DNA of 63,310 nt, taken from contig JALKBU010000192.1 of NCBI GenBank assembly GCA_023091735.1, forward strand, positions 1 through 63,310. Direction: 5' to 3'. Made by a program: the position numbers and the translations under genes. This stretch comes from Trichomonas tenax. Lineage: Eukaryota; Parabasalia; Trichomonadida; Trichomonadidae. This document shows, piece by piece, positions 40,479 through 51,132 of the stretch (the first letter of the stretch is position 1; every line of letters begins with the position of its first letter). The notes beneath the pieces were generated by a model. That model worked only from the letters and a program-made list of their open reading frames with translations, searched no databases and had not been told where the DNA came from.

Positions 40479-40980
40479 AATTTTAGATATTGTTTCCTGA
40501 AAATTAAAAACTTATAATTATCGATTATTTTTAATGACAAACAAATCACATTGAAACTACTCCTCAAACTTTACTCATTGACATGATTCAATGAATAATG
40601 ATCTCTCATTGAATATATGTTTAAAATAAGTAAATATTTTTTATATGAAATAATGATCCATTTAAGATGTATGCGCTCAGGACAAATCTTTCAATAACTG
40701 AATTCATTCTTAGTCTATCTCTGTATATATAAGCAAATCTTAAAGAATCAAATGATTTGACATGTAAAAATGTTTTGTCATGTAAATTAAAGTTTAATGT
40801 CAAATTTTTTTAGTGACTCTAAAACTTCTTATTTCAAAATATTTTCCTTACATATTATAGAATTAGAATCTATGTAATTAACATATGCTATAGTTAAAAT
40901 TGCATCAAAAAATATATGTTAGATCATGAAAATTTCTTTGATTCTTTGATGTCAAAAAAAAATACGTTTACGCAAAAATA
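40479..40980. other. Intergenic region
   Basis: Holds palindromic text near 40565-40610 (TCATTGA-CATGA-TTCAATGA) and the 11-mer at 40758-40768 with a near copy (TGTCATGTAAA) at 40776-40786. A 60-codon minus frame at 40621-40803 is not supported. Confidence 0.4.
40758..40768 (+). promoter_or_regulatory. TGACATGTAAA motif, copy 2
   Basis: Exact 11-mer (reverse complement of TTTACATGTCA), 213 nt upstream of the EF-hand gene, with a one-base variant 18 nt downstream. Confidence 0.4.
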
Positions 40981-41409
40981 ATGTGTGAATACAATATCGA
41001 GCCGGAGCTCCTCCAAGAAGCCAAAAAATCATTTGACGGATTCAGTGAGAACGGCAAAACTCTGGCGCCAGAAAATCTTGAAAAAGCAATTCGCGCAATC
41101 GGATTAAATCCAACTCCAGAAGAAATCGAAGACATGCTCGAAGAAATCACTGAAATCAACTTCAAGGCCTTCATATACATCGTTTATCACCACAGCCGCT
41201 GCACAGATGTTAAGGCTGAGTTAATGGAATCATTTGGAATATTTGATAAAGAAAACACAGGAAAACTTCCAGTTGAAAAGATCCGCGAAATATTACAGAA
41301 GATCAAGAATCCATTTACTGACGAACAGATTGATCAGCTCTTAGAGAAAGTTGAAATCGTAGATGATGAAGTTGATTATACTAAATTTGTTGATGCCATG
41401 CTTGCTTAA
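40981..41409 (+). CDS. Calmodulin/centrin-like EF-hand protein with degenerate Ca2+ loops, 142 aa
   Basis: Size and layout of a calmodulin-superfamily protein with four EF-hand positions. Helix patterns LLQEAKKSFDGF, IEDMLEEITEINFKAFIYIV, LMESFGIFDKENTGKLPVEK and IDQLLEKVEIVDDEVDYTKF are clear. The loops are poor: the first (GFSENGKTLAPE) lacks acidic ligands, the second and fourth are shortened, and the third (DKENTGKLPVEK) has D, N-T-G but ends in Lys where Glu is expected. It therefore probably binds little or no Ca2+ and acts like a light-chain-type structural subunit. The stop is TAA within TAAAAA. Confidence 0.8.
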   Translation: MCEYNIEPELLQEAKKSFDGFSENGKTLAPENLEKAIRAIGLNPTPEEIEDMLEEITEINFKAFIYIVYHHSRCTDVKAELMESFGIFDKENTGKLPVEKIREILQKIKNPFTDEQIDQLLEKVEIVDDEVDYTKFVDAMLA

Positions 41410-42069
41410 AAACCTGATTTATATACATTCTGAAATCAAAACTATTAAAAAAACCTGAAATACGTATATCACTTTGAAAGCTATAATATTGTGAATGATA
41501 CTGTTGCGGCATGATATAAAGCTAATGTGGGAAATCAAATATTCAGCTAATTTCTATTTCTGCAAAAATAATTTAACAAAATTGCAATAATTCAATAGAT
41601 ATTCAATCATCCTGAGTAGTCAAAAGACTTATCTGATATAACAAAATATTTTCATTGATTTTAAATTGGTCAATAATGCTTTTATGCAATAATTTCAAGA
41701 AAAGTTTTTAAATTTACTAGAATTTTCAAAACAATAATGATATTTAATAAGAAAGCTTTCCTCTCAAGATAACATCGCGAGTATTAAAAACTGCTAGGGC
41801 AGAATTCAGAAACCTATGCACCTCTAATCTACACATGAAAAGACAAAAATTCTGTCATTAAAAAAGTCAAATCCAATACTCATTGTGAAACTTCAGACTC
41901 CTGCAGCTAATTTGCACGCTGTTATCTTGCGCAGCAGCAAAAATGACCAAAAACTACACAGAAGTAATAAAAGTCTAGTTTTGTATTTTGATTTTGAAAA
42001 TCATTATCATCAAATAGTAATTTACATGTCACAATTATTTGTAAAGTGTCAAAAAGTTTAAGAATAAAA
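41410..42069. other. Intergenic region upstream of the TM9SF gene
   Basis: No gene seen. The 11-mer TTTACATGTCA is at 42021-42031. Confidence 0.45.
42021..42031 (+). promoter_or_regulatory. TTTACATGTCA motif, copy 3
   Basis: Exact 11-mer, 39 nt upstream of the TM9SF start codon, in the orientation that places TTTACATGTCA on the coding strand. TCACAATTA directly follows. Confidence 0.5.
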
Positions 42070-43854
42070 ATGATTTCTATTTTCTTCTTTTTAGCGAATT
42101 CGTATATCATGGATCCGGCACCAGAACAATTAATGGAGAACTATGCGTTCGATATTGTTGCCGGTGACCTCATTAGCACGAAGATTTCGCATCCTTTACC
42201 ATATGCGACTGGAGACTTGTTCTGCCTTCCAAATGACTTCACTACATTCACCGGTTTATCGAACCAACTCGTTGGCGAAATGATTTCCTCTACTGTCTAT
42301 AAATTTCACATGCACAAAACTGCGAAATGCAAATTAATCTGCAAAAAGCGTTATACACCGGAACAAAAGGAACTCCTATACTATCTGATCGATAATCACT
42401 ACAAAGTGAACTATTACGTTGATTCAATGCCTGCATACGTTGATGTTTCAACAACGGAAGGTGTTTCGCAGCCAATATACGGAGTGGACATTGGATTCAA
42501 GGAGCCAAGCAACTCTCCGCACAATTTAACAGCAAATGCACATTATATCAACACACACTACAATATTTCGATTCATTTGTTCAAAGACTTCGCTTTGGGC
42601 ATAAATTACATCATGGGAGCAACCTTTACACCTATAACACCTCCAAACTATCCACCGTGCGTTTTTGATTTTTCTGATTCGATCGAAAGCACAACAGAAT
42701 TCTTTTGGACTTATTCACTCACTTTTGACTACGTAGATGAAAAGCCAAGCGATAGGTGGAAGCTTGTTGTTCAAAGCAGCTACACACAGCCAATTAAATG
42801 GGCCTTAATCGTCAACATTATCATTGGCTGCATTCTTGCATCATTCATCTTCTTTATCTTCTTCCTGCAATATGTGCGTCAACAGGCAACAACAGCACCA
42901 GCAACAGAAGGCTGGAAAGTTCTCAGAAACGATGTTTTCAGGCCACCAAAGAATTCTTTGATGTGGTCTTCAATAATCGCTCATGGCATTCAAATTTTCT
43001 TTGTCTGCCTCTCTGTTCTTGTTCCATGCGTTGGCAACATCCTCAGCCCTGCAAAGACAACGAATTTAGCTAATTTCGTGATAATTTCATATATCATTTT
43101 CTCATTCGTCGAAGGATACATTCTTCAATATATTTACGCATCAACAGGTGCAACGTCAAAGAAGTTTTCTGTTCTCAAAGGAAACTTATACGCTCATCTT
43201 TTCACAGTTTGCTTGCTCATATTCATGGACATGACACTTGCTGGATGGCCTTTAACAACTCACTTCATTACAGTTAACAAGTTCTTCCTCATTTTCATAA
43301 CAGCTTTAATCTGCATCTTCCTCGGCTGCCTTGGAACGATCTTGTGCATGGTGATTCATCGTTTCAGGGGCATTGCTGACTGTTCCGCTTATCCTCGTGC
43401 GATCAGATATCGCGGATTTTGGAAGGACCAAGTTTTGATATTTGGATTTGGTTTCTTAATCAGTCTTCCGATGACACCAATCGCAGATCTTCTCATGCGT
43501 CTATCATGGGTACCTTATGCAGTATGGAAGCTCTGGCCATCTCTTTTGGGCTGCTTAGTTGCTTCATATCTCCTTTCTGCTGCTTTCTCTATGGCTTCAA
43601 CATTCTATAGACTGCAATCAGAAGATTATGAGTGGTGGTGGCCTTCGGTCATTGCTCCCCTCACATCTACAATTTTTGTTTTCATGCGATGCCTTTCCTC
43701 CATTTTCATTTCCATGGATACAAGAAGCATTATGCCTACAATTGGATATATTGTAAGGATTTTCTACTCATGTGCTGCCTTAGGACTTTCGTGTGCCGCT
43801 GTTAGCGGATTCACTGCATTATTCTTCGTTATATTTACGTATAAGAATCATTAG
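42070..43854 (+). CDS. Nonaspanin (TM9SF/EMP70 family), 594 aa
   Basis: The ATG at 42070 starts a signal peptide (MISIFFFLANSYIM). A lumenal domain of about 230 residues follows with LPYATGDLFCLPNDF and CKLICKKRYTPEQ, which is typical of the family. Then comes a first membrane span, the signature GWKVLRNDVFRPPKNSLMWS, and eight more spans to the end. The tail (FTALFFVIFTYKNH) is the usual short cytosolic C-terminus with a basic/aromatic signal. Nonaspanins sit in Golgi and endosomes and help sort membrane proteins and cell adhesion. Length is right for the family (about 590-660). An upstream GTG at 42046 is unlikely to be used. Confidence 0.92.
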   Translation: MISIFFFLANSYIMDPAPEQLMENYAFDIVAGDLISTKISHPLPYATGDLFCLPNDFTTFTGLSNQLVGEMISSTVYKFHMHKTAKCKLICKKRYTPEQKELLYYLIDNHYKVNYYVDSMPAYVDVSTTEGVSQPIYGVDIGFKEPSNSPHNLTANAHYINTHYNISIHLFKDFALGINYIMGATFTPITPPNYPPCVFDFSDSIESTTEFFWTYSLTFDYVDEKPSDRWKLVVQSSYTQPIKWALIVNIIIGCILASFIFFIFFLQYVRQQATTAPATEGWKVLRNDVFRPPKNSLMWSSIIAHGIQIFFVCLSVLVPCVGNILSPAKTTNLANFVIISYIIFSFVEGYILQYIYASTGATSKKFSVLKGNLYAHLFTVCLLIFMDMTLAGWPLTTHFITVNKFFLIFITALICIFLGCLGTILCMVIHRFRGIADCSAYPRAIRYRGFWKDQVLIFGFGFLISLPMTPIADLLMRLSWVPYAVWKLWPSLLGCLVASYLLSAAFSMASTFYRLQSEDYEWWWPSVIAPLTSTIFVFMRCLSSIFISMDTRSIMPTIGYIVRIFYSCAALGLSCAAVSGFTALFFVIFTYKNH

Positions 43855-44405
43855 ATATATATTTTTGTATTTATAAAGGTAATTTTCATATTTATTAATA
43901 TCATTCGAAACAATCTTTGAGAAATTCAAAAACGCAAATCTTAAATATTCGATATTATCTAAATTCCCCGTATCAAAATGTAATTATAATCGATGATGAA
44001 CAAAATACTGCTGAATTAAAGACTATTAATGGAACTTTGAATGTTCCAAATCTTATTACTATAATGTAATAAGATTAAGCAACAACATATCATTGCCTGG
44101 GGCAATGAGACCATGAGCTATCATCCTGCAATGGCCCATAAAACATAGATGTATTAAATTCTTGCAATTTCTTATTTTTGACATTTTTGCAAATTTACAA
44201 TTATCGTAATTGTATCATTTTTTATGATTCTGCCATGTAAGCACGACAATGGACATTTTGTCACACCCCCACGAAAAGTTTTATCCCCTCGATTTTGATT
44301 GAATGTAGCCAAAACTTCGAAATTTTGATTTTAAATAGATATCAATGCTCAGCAATGACTAAATCCAAATAAAAACAAATCTTATTTTATCCCAACAAAT
44401 TTTCG
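43855..44405. other. Intergenic region with two short inverted repeats
   Basis: AATCTTATTAC (44049-44059) pairs with GTAATAAGATT (44066-44076) across 6 nt, and CATTGCC (44091-44097) pairs with GGCAATG (44101-44107). They may be transcript-end hairpins of the TM9SF gene or part of the same foldback-rich intergenic class. No gene seen. Confidence 0.5.
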
Positions 44406-47400
44406 ATGTTTTTTGCGAATACCGACGATACTGTTGGACAAGCGGTTTGCGCTCTCATTGAGAAAGCAGTTCCCGCCAATCAGTCCCTCAAGGAAGAGGA
44501 ATTTGATTACTACGTCGAAGATTTACAAGATCAAATTATCACACACTTCAATTATCACCGCATTCAAGAAGTTCCAGATTTCATCGACTCAATGCTCAGC
44601 ACTACGATGTCTGGCGCGAAAACAGACGACAAGAAAAGGAGATACGCGGCCGCTGTGTGTTTAGCGACTTTGATCAGCCTTTTCCCATTCGATGACTTGA
44701 TTCCGCAGTTCGAACCGATAGTTATGCAACTTCTACGTCCAGGTTTCAAGCGTCTCGTCGTCGTTGGCGCGAAAGTCGTCGGATATCTTGGTGGCCTCAC
44801 TGGACAAAACAGGAACCATTTAATCAAAATTCTCGCAGAAAAAAATGCAGCGCTACTTTCGACACCAAATCAAAAGCCAGAAAATCTATTCACAGCCGCA
44901 ATTATTCTCAAAGAATTAGCGAATTCTGCACCAGAACACATTTTCGCACTGACATCACAATACTTCATCAAAATGATATACTCTGGACTGTATTCGCACG
45001 ACACTAACGTTCGAGATATTTGTGTTGATATTGTTGAGACTCTTTTTACTTCACAAGCAGCGTCTGTTGGCGTGTTTTTCCTTACGGACATCCTTGAGAA
45101 GATGCGTTATCATTCTGTCGAGCGACTTTCTCGCGAGAAAAATGATGATGATCTTATAGCATGCTTCAAACTCCTTCAAATCTTGCTGAGACAGCGTCCA
45201 TACATTGACCCTGATCTAACCGCACGTTATTTAATGCCAACATGCTCAAGACTCGTTACATCATCAAATTTCGAGATTATGAACTACGCAATCGTTACGA
45301 TTATGTTCCTCCATGATAGCGAAATCTATATCACCGACCCTTATGTCATACAGACAATAATGAAACAATTATTCGATGTAACTCTGAAACACGGCAAACT
45401 CATCGAGCCACTGTTTTCTAAAGTTATCCACACATATCCTGAGTATGTAAGGAAAGAGCTGCCTCATCTTATTGACTGGTTTGGAATTTTCATGAGCGCG
45501 CTTCCAAAGAATGCATCATTTATCCTTGTTTTCCAACTCATTGTTGCCTCGATTGATGTTGTTACTGACCAGAAGCAGCTTTCACAACTCCTTGAACTCG
45601 TCAATCAATTAATGAGCAGTTCTTCGATGCCAACGCCAATTCACATGCTTTTGCAGTCTCTGAACCAATATCATCCAAACTGGGATCGCGAACTCCACAA
45701 CTACAAGAAGTTCCTTGTTCGTCTCATCCACGAAGAAATGGGCGGTCCATACCAGAGATGGGAAGTCACTGTTATCTCTCTGAACGCTATCGATCAGCTC
45801 AATGACCTCTCATATCCAGATGCTGTTATGCTCCACTCTCTTGTCATGGCTTTGATCAATTCTCCGGATTGGCAAGTCAGAGAAAGAGTTGCACAGTCAG
45901 CTCTCCACCTTTTCAAGAACCACATCGACAAAATGCCTCTCGAGACAATGTCAAAGCTCGTCGATCTCGCTGTTTATGATTCTGTTCGCTGTGTCCGAAA
46001 GAAATCATTGTTTGCATTCAAGCCAAATGTGTATAAGTATCTTGCACAGCCAGAAATCATCTGGAAGTTCTCCAGACTTATCTACGATGAGTCATTCCGT
46101 GTCAGGAAGCACGCCATTGAGATCCTTGGCGCTTTGGTCCCTCGAACATCGGCTTCGATTCTTCGTGAGCTTCTTCTCACAACTCTCAGGCAGTTGCCAA
46201 ATAAGTATAACCCAATAATTCCGCCACACATCAGTGATATTTTCCCTGAACTTATCTCTGCCTCCGAGCCAATCATTTACTTGTACGCAGATGCAATATT
46301 CCAGCGTTTCTTGAAGATGCTCAATGAGCGTTTCTCGACATCCACTTTTAAGGATCCATCACTCGTGTACATGAACAGCGCTCAACTGAGAGATATTGAT
46401 GGCTCACTTATTAAGTCTCTCAGCCATCTTAATGAGCTCTGCCCAGATATCGTTCTCTCGGGCCCTGTCATCAATGTTTTGTCCAAAGTATTGGCACTTC
46501 CTGTCCATCCATGGACCAAAGCGCACGCATTGAAGGCTTTGCGTTGCATTGCACAGGGTGAATTCGATATTTCGTTCGTTTGGAGAGATCATTTCAATCT
46601 TATAGAGTCTGTTATCAAAATCATCAGAGAAAACGCGTCTTTGAAGCTCGTCACACTTTCACTCAAACTTCTTGGAAGCATTTCTGCTTGTTCTATGCCA
46701 ACAATGCTTAATCCAAGCAGCAGAAAGAACATCTTCATTTTCAGGAGCTTCTTCTCTGGTCTCAATGAGTTCAAGAACTTCTTCATCAAAAGGTATTTCA
46801 CCGAACTCCTCGATATCCTTTCCGAGCCAATGATCGATACAAAGAAGGAAACAATTGCTGGTGTTTTGACCCAATTATTCGTTGCAGATCCAGATTCAGT
46901 TGCCAACTATTTGACACCATTCTTCAATGTTTTCTTGCCGATGTTCCCATCGACTTCCATTTCAACACTCCGCAAGTTCTTCGACTATTTGACAATCATC
47001 GTTAGACTTGCCGGAAGAATGATCACTCCACATGCTACATCCGTTTTCGTCGCAATCGAGAACCACTGGCAGCAGCAGTTAACAGTGGAAGGATCGCAGG
47101 TTATCTCCGCCCTTATAGAAGCGACACACGGCCAGTGCGATTCAATATTGCACTTGGTTGTTCCAATTTGCTTCCAGCTGATCAGATTCAAGAAGCAAGG
47201 CCACTCAGAACTCTTCAAGCTACTGAGAGCTGCAGCCGATTACACACCAAGCTACTTAAAGACGATTATCGAAGGCATTGCTGAGCTTGCACAGTCTCCA
47301 GAAACGCAAGACAACGTCCTCGATTTGTGCGTCAAGACTTTGTCGTTCATCGTCGATCAATGCGACTGCTCAGAGCACCTCGCGACGATCAAGAGATGCG

Positions 47401-50400
47401 CCATGAAGGTTAAGTCCAATTCCGCAAAATACAGGGAGCGTGCTATCAACATCGTCGAAGCGATTGATGGAAGAGTCGAACAAGATGATGACACAACAGA
47501 AGTTGACGACGACTTCGAGAAACGTCCTACACCTCCTATCGTTGACTCCGTTGTCGCATCGGACATCGCAACATGGATGCAGCTGCCAGAGGAGCTGAAC
47601 GACGACTCCTTGGCCAGATGGTATAGAGAGCTCGAATCTCGTCTCATCAATATCGCTCCTTCTCCTGTTGTGAGGGCTCTTGTCCCACTTAATGACTTCC
47701 CAGGACTCCTTCCAAGCTTCTCATTCACATTCGCGTTTCTCACAACATGGCAGAACTTGTCTCGCCCACAGAAAGGCGAAATCACTGTTTTGCTCAACCA
47801 GATTTTCAAGTGCAACAGCATTCCATCGTGGATTGCAAAGCAATTTACAAATCTTGCTGAATTTTCAGTTCTCAGTGAAATCGATATCAGACTTGATTTT
47901 TCAGCATTGATTCCATTCTGTGAACACCATCAATTCTACGCAAAGGCGCTCTTCTTCCTCGATTACGCTCCTTCAACATTCCCATTCACAAAGCTCATCC
48001 ACTTGAACTCTATCTGCGGAAGGAAGCTCGAAGCTCGTGCTTTGGCAAAGCGCTACTCGCAAGATATCGATCACAACCTGTGGATGGAACTCGGCGAGTG
48101 GGACAACGCCATCGCATGCATCAACAAGTCTCTCGACCCAAGCAGGTTCATATATCCTCAAGTCATATGCAAAGCAGCAACTGAAGATTGGGATGGGATC
48201 CTTAAGCTCAAGGAGAGTTTCTATGATCTTCCTCTTCACGACAAAGTCGATCTCGCCAAGTATTTCATGATGGCTGCTGTTTACATGGGAGAAGACGAAA
48301 TAGCCGAGGAATTCTTCCAGATGTCTAACGGAATGACAACTGACGATCAAATCGCACGCGCGCAGATGCTCATCAGGAATAACAAACTCGATGCTGCAAC
48401 GGAAGCGATCAGGACAGGATGGAGATATCTTGCTTCTTCCGTCTCTGCGATCGAGAAGTGCAACAAGAACCTTCTCCAGGATTACTCACTTCAGGCTCAG
48501 CAGCTCCTCGAACTTGCAGAAGTCATCGACTGCTTGACCGATCCATCAGAGATAGACACGATCAACAACGTATGGCTTGGAAGGCTCCATCTTATCCAGA
48601 ACCAACCGGATCGACAAAAGGAACTCTACAAGATAAGATCATTAGTTCCAAATCTTCCTCACTTCGATGCTCTCATGCTCGACACGATCTCATATTACAT
48701 ATGGCTCGGCCAGAGGGATGTCGCGATTCGCCTCGTCGACGTTTTCTTCCCTGATGAGAACTCTCCGCACGCGCAGTATGTTCAACTGGAGCTCTCAGGA
48801 CGCGAGGAAAAGATCAACGAGATGCTTGAGCTCGCAGAAACATGCAACAACGAGGAGCTTTCATCCAGACTGAGGCAACTCATTGGTAACATCAAACTGA
48901 AATCAGCATCGAAACTTGACGACTTCAAGAAAGTCTCCGAGCACTATATCAACGCAAACAAGTCTTTCGAAAAGATCGGAAACATATTCATCATCATCGC
49001 TCACGCAGGAGGTGGAATCGATGCAGCGAGAGAAGGTGTTGTTGCGCTCGGAAAGAGCATCAAAGTCAAACCTGTCAAAGGATGCCTTTTCGCGAACCAG
49101 CTTCTTGGCGCTTTAGTCAATTTCGGCACAAACAAGAGCGTTGCCGATGCTGTTGCAGTAGCAGTGAACGAGCTTTCTCCACAGAGTCTTGCCACAATTT
49201 ACTCAACAGCTTTCTCTCTTTTCCTTCACCCATCGTCATATGTTCGTGATGTTGCGGCTCAGATTTGTTTCAGACTTGTCGCAACACAGCCACAGTATGT
49301 CGGCTTCCAGCTCTTGATGATGGAATCCAAGCACTCTGACATCGATGCTCTCGAGCAGATGTTCGACAAATTGCAAATGGAATTCCCAGTCATATTCTCG
49401 CATGTTTCTTTGATCTACAAAGAGCTTCTCAAGATGTCGAATGTTCTGTATATCGTTTTTCAGAACACACTCGAGGAAGCTCAATCTTGTTTCGCAACCG
49501 GTGACACGAAGCAGTGCTTAGACAGGTTGACGGGATTCATGAAATTGCTGAATGACCCCAACAAGACAGTTCACGATGCACAGTTCTTCTCCGGCTACAC
49601 GCAGCAGATAACAAAGCTTCTCAGCGCGATCCAGTTCTGCGGTACAATCGACGACGATGACTTCAAGCAGTTGAACGTCGTGAGGAAGAGTCTTCAGAAG
49701 AAATTCCAGTCCCTGAGAGTTATCAGATTGTCATCAATTTCACCACGTCTTGAGCAGCAGACGTCTTGGGACTTGAAGCTTCTTGGTTCACACTCTCTGA
49801 TGAACAATGGAGTCAAGATCGGAAAATTCTTCCACTCAGTTGGCAATCACGAGCACGGAATGCATCTCACGATCATCGGTACAGATGGAAAACGCTACAA
49901 TTATCAGCTCAGGAGAGGTTTCAAGCGCTCGCGTCCTCTTGCAACCGAGCAACTTGTTGATGCTCTTGCGCCAATTCTCGATGATATCCACCACATCGTC
50001 CACGGCTCCATCATTCAGCTTAGCGAGCATCTCTATCTCTTCGAAGTCCCGAAGGGCCAGGCATCTATGTATGAGATGATCACTGTTTATGAGCAGTCTA
50101 AGGGAAGAATCATTGATGCCGAGCAGGAGTCCATCAAGAAGTGGTACAACGAGGACTACACAGATTTGTCACACGAGAACAGAGTGAACGCGCTCAAGAA
50201 TGTTCGTAAGTATTTCGAAGGCAATGAACTCTCGAGAGCAATCTTAGTCACCTCAAAGGACGCTGATGCATGGGCTTATCGAACATCCCACTTCTCATCC
50301 TCCCTCGGCGCTATGTCATCACTCGCATACTTCTTGGGCTCCGTCGATCACTCGCCGCAGCAGTTCCTCATCGACAAGATCACAGGCAACGTCACATTCA

Positions 50401-50822
50401 GCACTTTCGCAGGCATCTCAACAAAACAACCAGTCCCGTTCAGACTCACTCCACAGCTCTCTAATGCACTTGGTCGCTGCCAGTACAGCGGTCCTTTCTC
50501 ATCATTCTTCACACAAACGATGAAGGATATCAGGAAACGTGCGATCTCTCTCGCACCAGTTCTTCAGTTCTTCGTCTCATCTCCGCCATTCACGAAGCCG
50601 AAAATCCCGAAGCTCTTCATGAAGCAGCTTGGTGTTGAGATTCCTAACGACCAAGAAATCTCCGGCGAAGAGAAGGAAATCGACGAGTCAATTGATGATC
50701 TTTTCGGTCGCCTTTATGGAACAGGACTCGGACTCGAACAGGAGCTTCAGAAGCTTATAGACGAGGCCACAAACATCGAGAACATCGCTAAAATGCCTGC
50801 CAGCTGGTATCCTTGGTGGTGA
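44406..50822 (+). CDS. TOR-type PIKK with degenerate kinase domain (pseudokinase), 2138 aa
   Basis: N-terminal HEAT solenoid (about 1-1000; IILKELANSAPEHIFALTSQ is a TOR-like segment), FAT-like TPR region (about 1150-1700, WMELGEWDNAIACINKSLD), then VIRLSSISPRLEQQTSWDL preceding the kinase fold. The kinase-like region starts LTIIGTDGKRYNYQLRRG (about 1819-1836) and ends VPFRLTPQLSNALG, and a FATC tail ELQKLIDEATNIENIA...WYPWW closes the protein exactly as in TOR. The active-site motifs are gone: the K-G-x-E-D-L-R-Q-D region reads RRGFKRSRPLATEQ, the D-R-H-P-S-N catalytic loop reads DHSPQQ, and the DFG position reads TFAG. All signs point to an intact, expressed pseudokinase rather than a decaying gene, since no stop or frameshift occurs over 6.4 kb and codon bias is strong. 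Confidence 0.85.
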   Translation: MFFANTDDTVGQAVCALIEKAVPANQSLKEEEFDYYVEDLQDQIITHFNYHRIQEVPDFIDSMLSTTMSGAKTDDKKRRYAAAVCLATLISLFPFDDLIPQFEPIVMQLLRPGFKRLVVVGAKVVGYLGGLTGQNRNHLIKILAEKNAALLSTPNQKPENLFTAAIILKELANSAPEHIFALTSQYFIKMIYSGLYSHDTNVRDICVDIVETLFTSQAASVGVFFLTDILEKMRYHSVERLSREKNDDDLIACFKLLQILLRQRPYIDPDLTARYLMPTCSRLVTSSNFEIMNYAIVTIMFLHDSEIYITDPYVIQTIMKQLFDVTLKHGKLIEPLFSKVIHTYPEYVRKELPHLIDWFGIFMSALPKNASFILVFQLIVASIDVVTDQKQLSQLLELVNQLMSSSSMPTPIHMLLQSLNQYHPNWDRELHNYKKFLVRLIHEEMGGPYQRWEVTVISLNAIDQLNDLSYPDAVMLHSLVMALINSPDWQVRERVAQSALHLFKNHIDKMPLETMSKLVDLAVYDSVRCVRKKSLFAFKPNVYKYLAQPEIIWKFSRLIYDESFRVRKHAIEILGALVPRTSASILRELLLTTLRQLPNKYNPIIPPHISDIFPELISASEPIIYLYADAIFQRFLKMLNERFSTSTFKDPSLVYMNSAQLRDIDGSLIKSLSHLNELCPDIVLSGPVINVLSKVLALPVHPWTKAHALKALRCIAQGEFDISFVWRDHFNLIESVIKIIRENASLKLVTLSLKLLGSISACSMPTMLNPSSRKNIFIFRSFFSGLNEFKNFFIKRYFTELLDILSEPMIDTKKETIAGVLTQLFVADPDSVANYLTPFFNVFLPMFPSTSISTLRKFFDYLTIIVRLAGRMITPHATSVFVAIENHWQQQLTVEGSQVISALIEATHGQCDSILHLVVPICFQLIRFKKQGHSELFKLLRAAADYTPSYLKTIIEGIAELAQSPETQDNVLDLCVKTLSFIVDQCDCSEHLATIKRCAMKVKSNSAKYRERAINIVEAIDGRVEQDDDTTEVDDDFEKRPTPPIVDSVVASDIATWMQLPEELNDDSLARWYRELESRLINIAPSPVVRALVPLNDFPGLLPSFSFTFAFLTTWQNLSRPQKGEITVLLNQIFKCNSIPSWIAKQFTNLAEFSVLSEIDIRLDFSALIPFCEHHQFYAKALFFLDYAPSTFPFTKLIHLNSICGRKLEARALAKRYSQDIDHNLWMELGEWDNAIACINKSLDPSRFIYPQVICKAATEDWDGILKLKESFYDLPLHDKVDLAKYFMMAAVYMGEDEIAEEFFQMSNGMTTDDQIARAQMLIRNNKLDAATEAIRTGWRYLASSVSAIEKCNKNLLQDYSLQAQQLLELAEVIDCLTDPSEIDTINNVWLGRLHLIQNQPDRQKELYKIRSLVPNLPHFDALMLDTISYYIWLGQRDVAIRLVDVFFPDENSPHAQYVQLELSGREEKINEMLELAETCNNEELSSRLRQLIGNIKLKSASKLDDFKKVSEHYINANKSFEKIGNIFIIIAHAGGGIDAAREGVVALGKSIKVKPVKGCLFANQLLGALVNFGTNKSVADAVAVAVNELSPQSLATIYSTAFSLFLHPSSYVRDVAAQICFRLVATQPQYVGFQLLMMESKHSDIDALEQMFDKLQMEFPVIFSHVSLIYKELLKMSNVLYIVFQNTLEEAQSCFATGDTKQCLDRLTGFMKLLNDPNKTVHDAQFFSGYTQQITKLLSAIQFCGTIDDDDFKQLNVVRKSLQKKFQSLRVIRLSSISPRLEQQTSWDLKLLGSHSLMNNGVKIGKFFHSVGNHEHGMHLTIIGTDGKRYNYQLRRGFKRSRPLATEQLVDALAPILDDIHHIVHGSIIQLSEHLYLFEVPKGQASMYEMITVYEQSKGRIIDAEQESIKKWYNEDYTDLSHENRVNALKNVRKYFEGNELSRAILVTSKDADAWAYRTSHFSSSLGAMSSLAYFLGSVDHSPQQFLIDKITGNVTFSTFAGISTKQPVPFRLTPQLSNALGRCQYSGPFSSFFTQTMKDIRKRAISLAPVLQFFVSSPPFTKPKIPKLFMKQLGVEIPNDQEISGEEKEIDESIDDLFGRLYGTGLGLEQELQKLIDEATNIENIAKMPASWYPWW

Positions 50823-51132
50823 AGAACCATTGTATGTATAGAATAATAAATATTTATTGTTAGATAGAAAAAAAAAAAGTTATGGAAACTGCATTTTCAG
50901 CCGAAAAGTGACGCTTTACATGTCATATTATGATTGCATCTGACACAAATTCAAAAAGAGATACGAATCATTTGGGCAAAGTCAAGAGAAGCTGCAACAG
51001 TCTCGAAGGCATTCCTGGTGATGAACAAATGTGGGAATTTTTGGAGAGAACCTCGTTTTCGAGGAAAATATTCATTGTTAATTTATTTTGATATTACAAG
51101 TATTTTTGTCAATTTATTTGTCAAAAAATTTA
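50823..51132. other. Intergenic region with motif and small plus-strand frames
   Basis: Contains TTTACATGTCA at 50915-50925, five nt before an ATG at 50930 that opens a frame of about 40 codons (MIASDTNSKRDTNHLGKVKR...) of unknown nature. This may be a relic 5' end of a gene. Confidence 0.35.
50915..50925 (+). promoter_or_regulatory. TTTACATGTCA motif, copy 4
   Basis: Exact 11-mer, a few nt upstream of a short ORF-like sequence and about 210 nt upstream of the Pmp-like gene. Confidence 0.4.
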
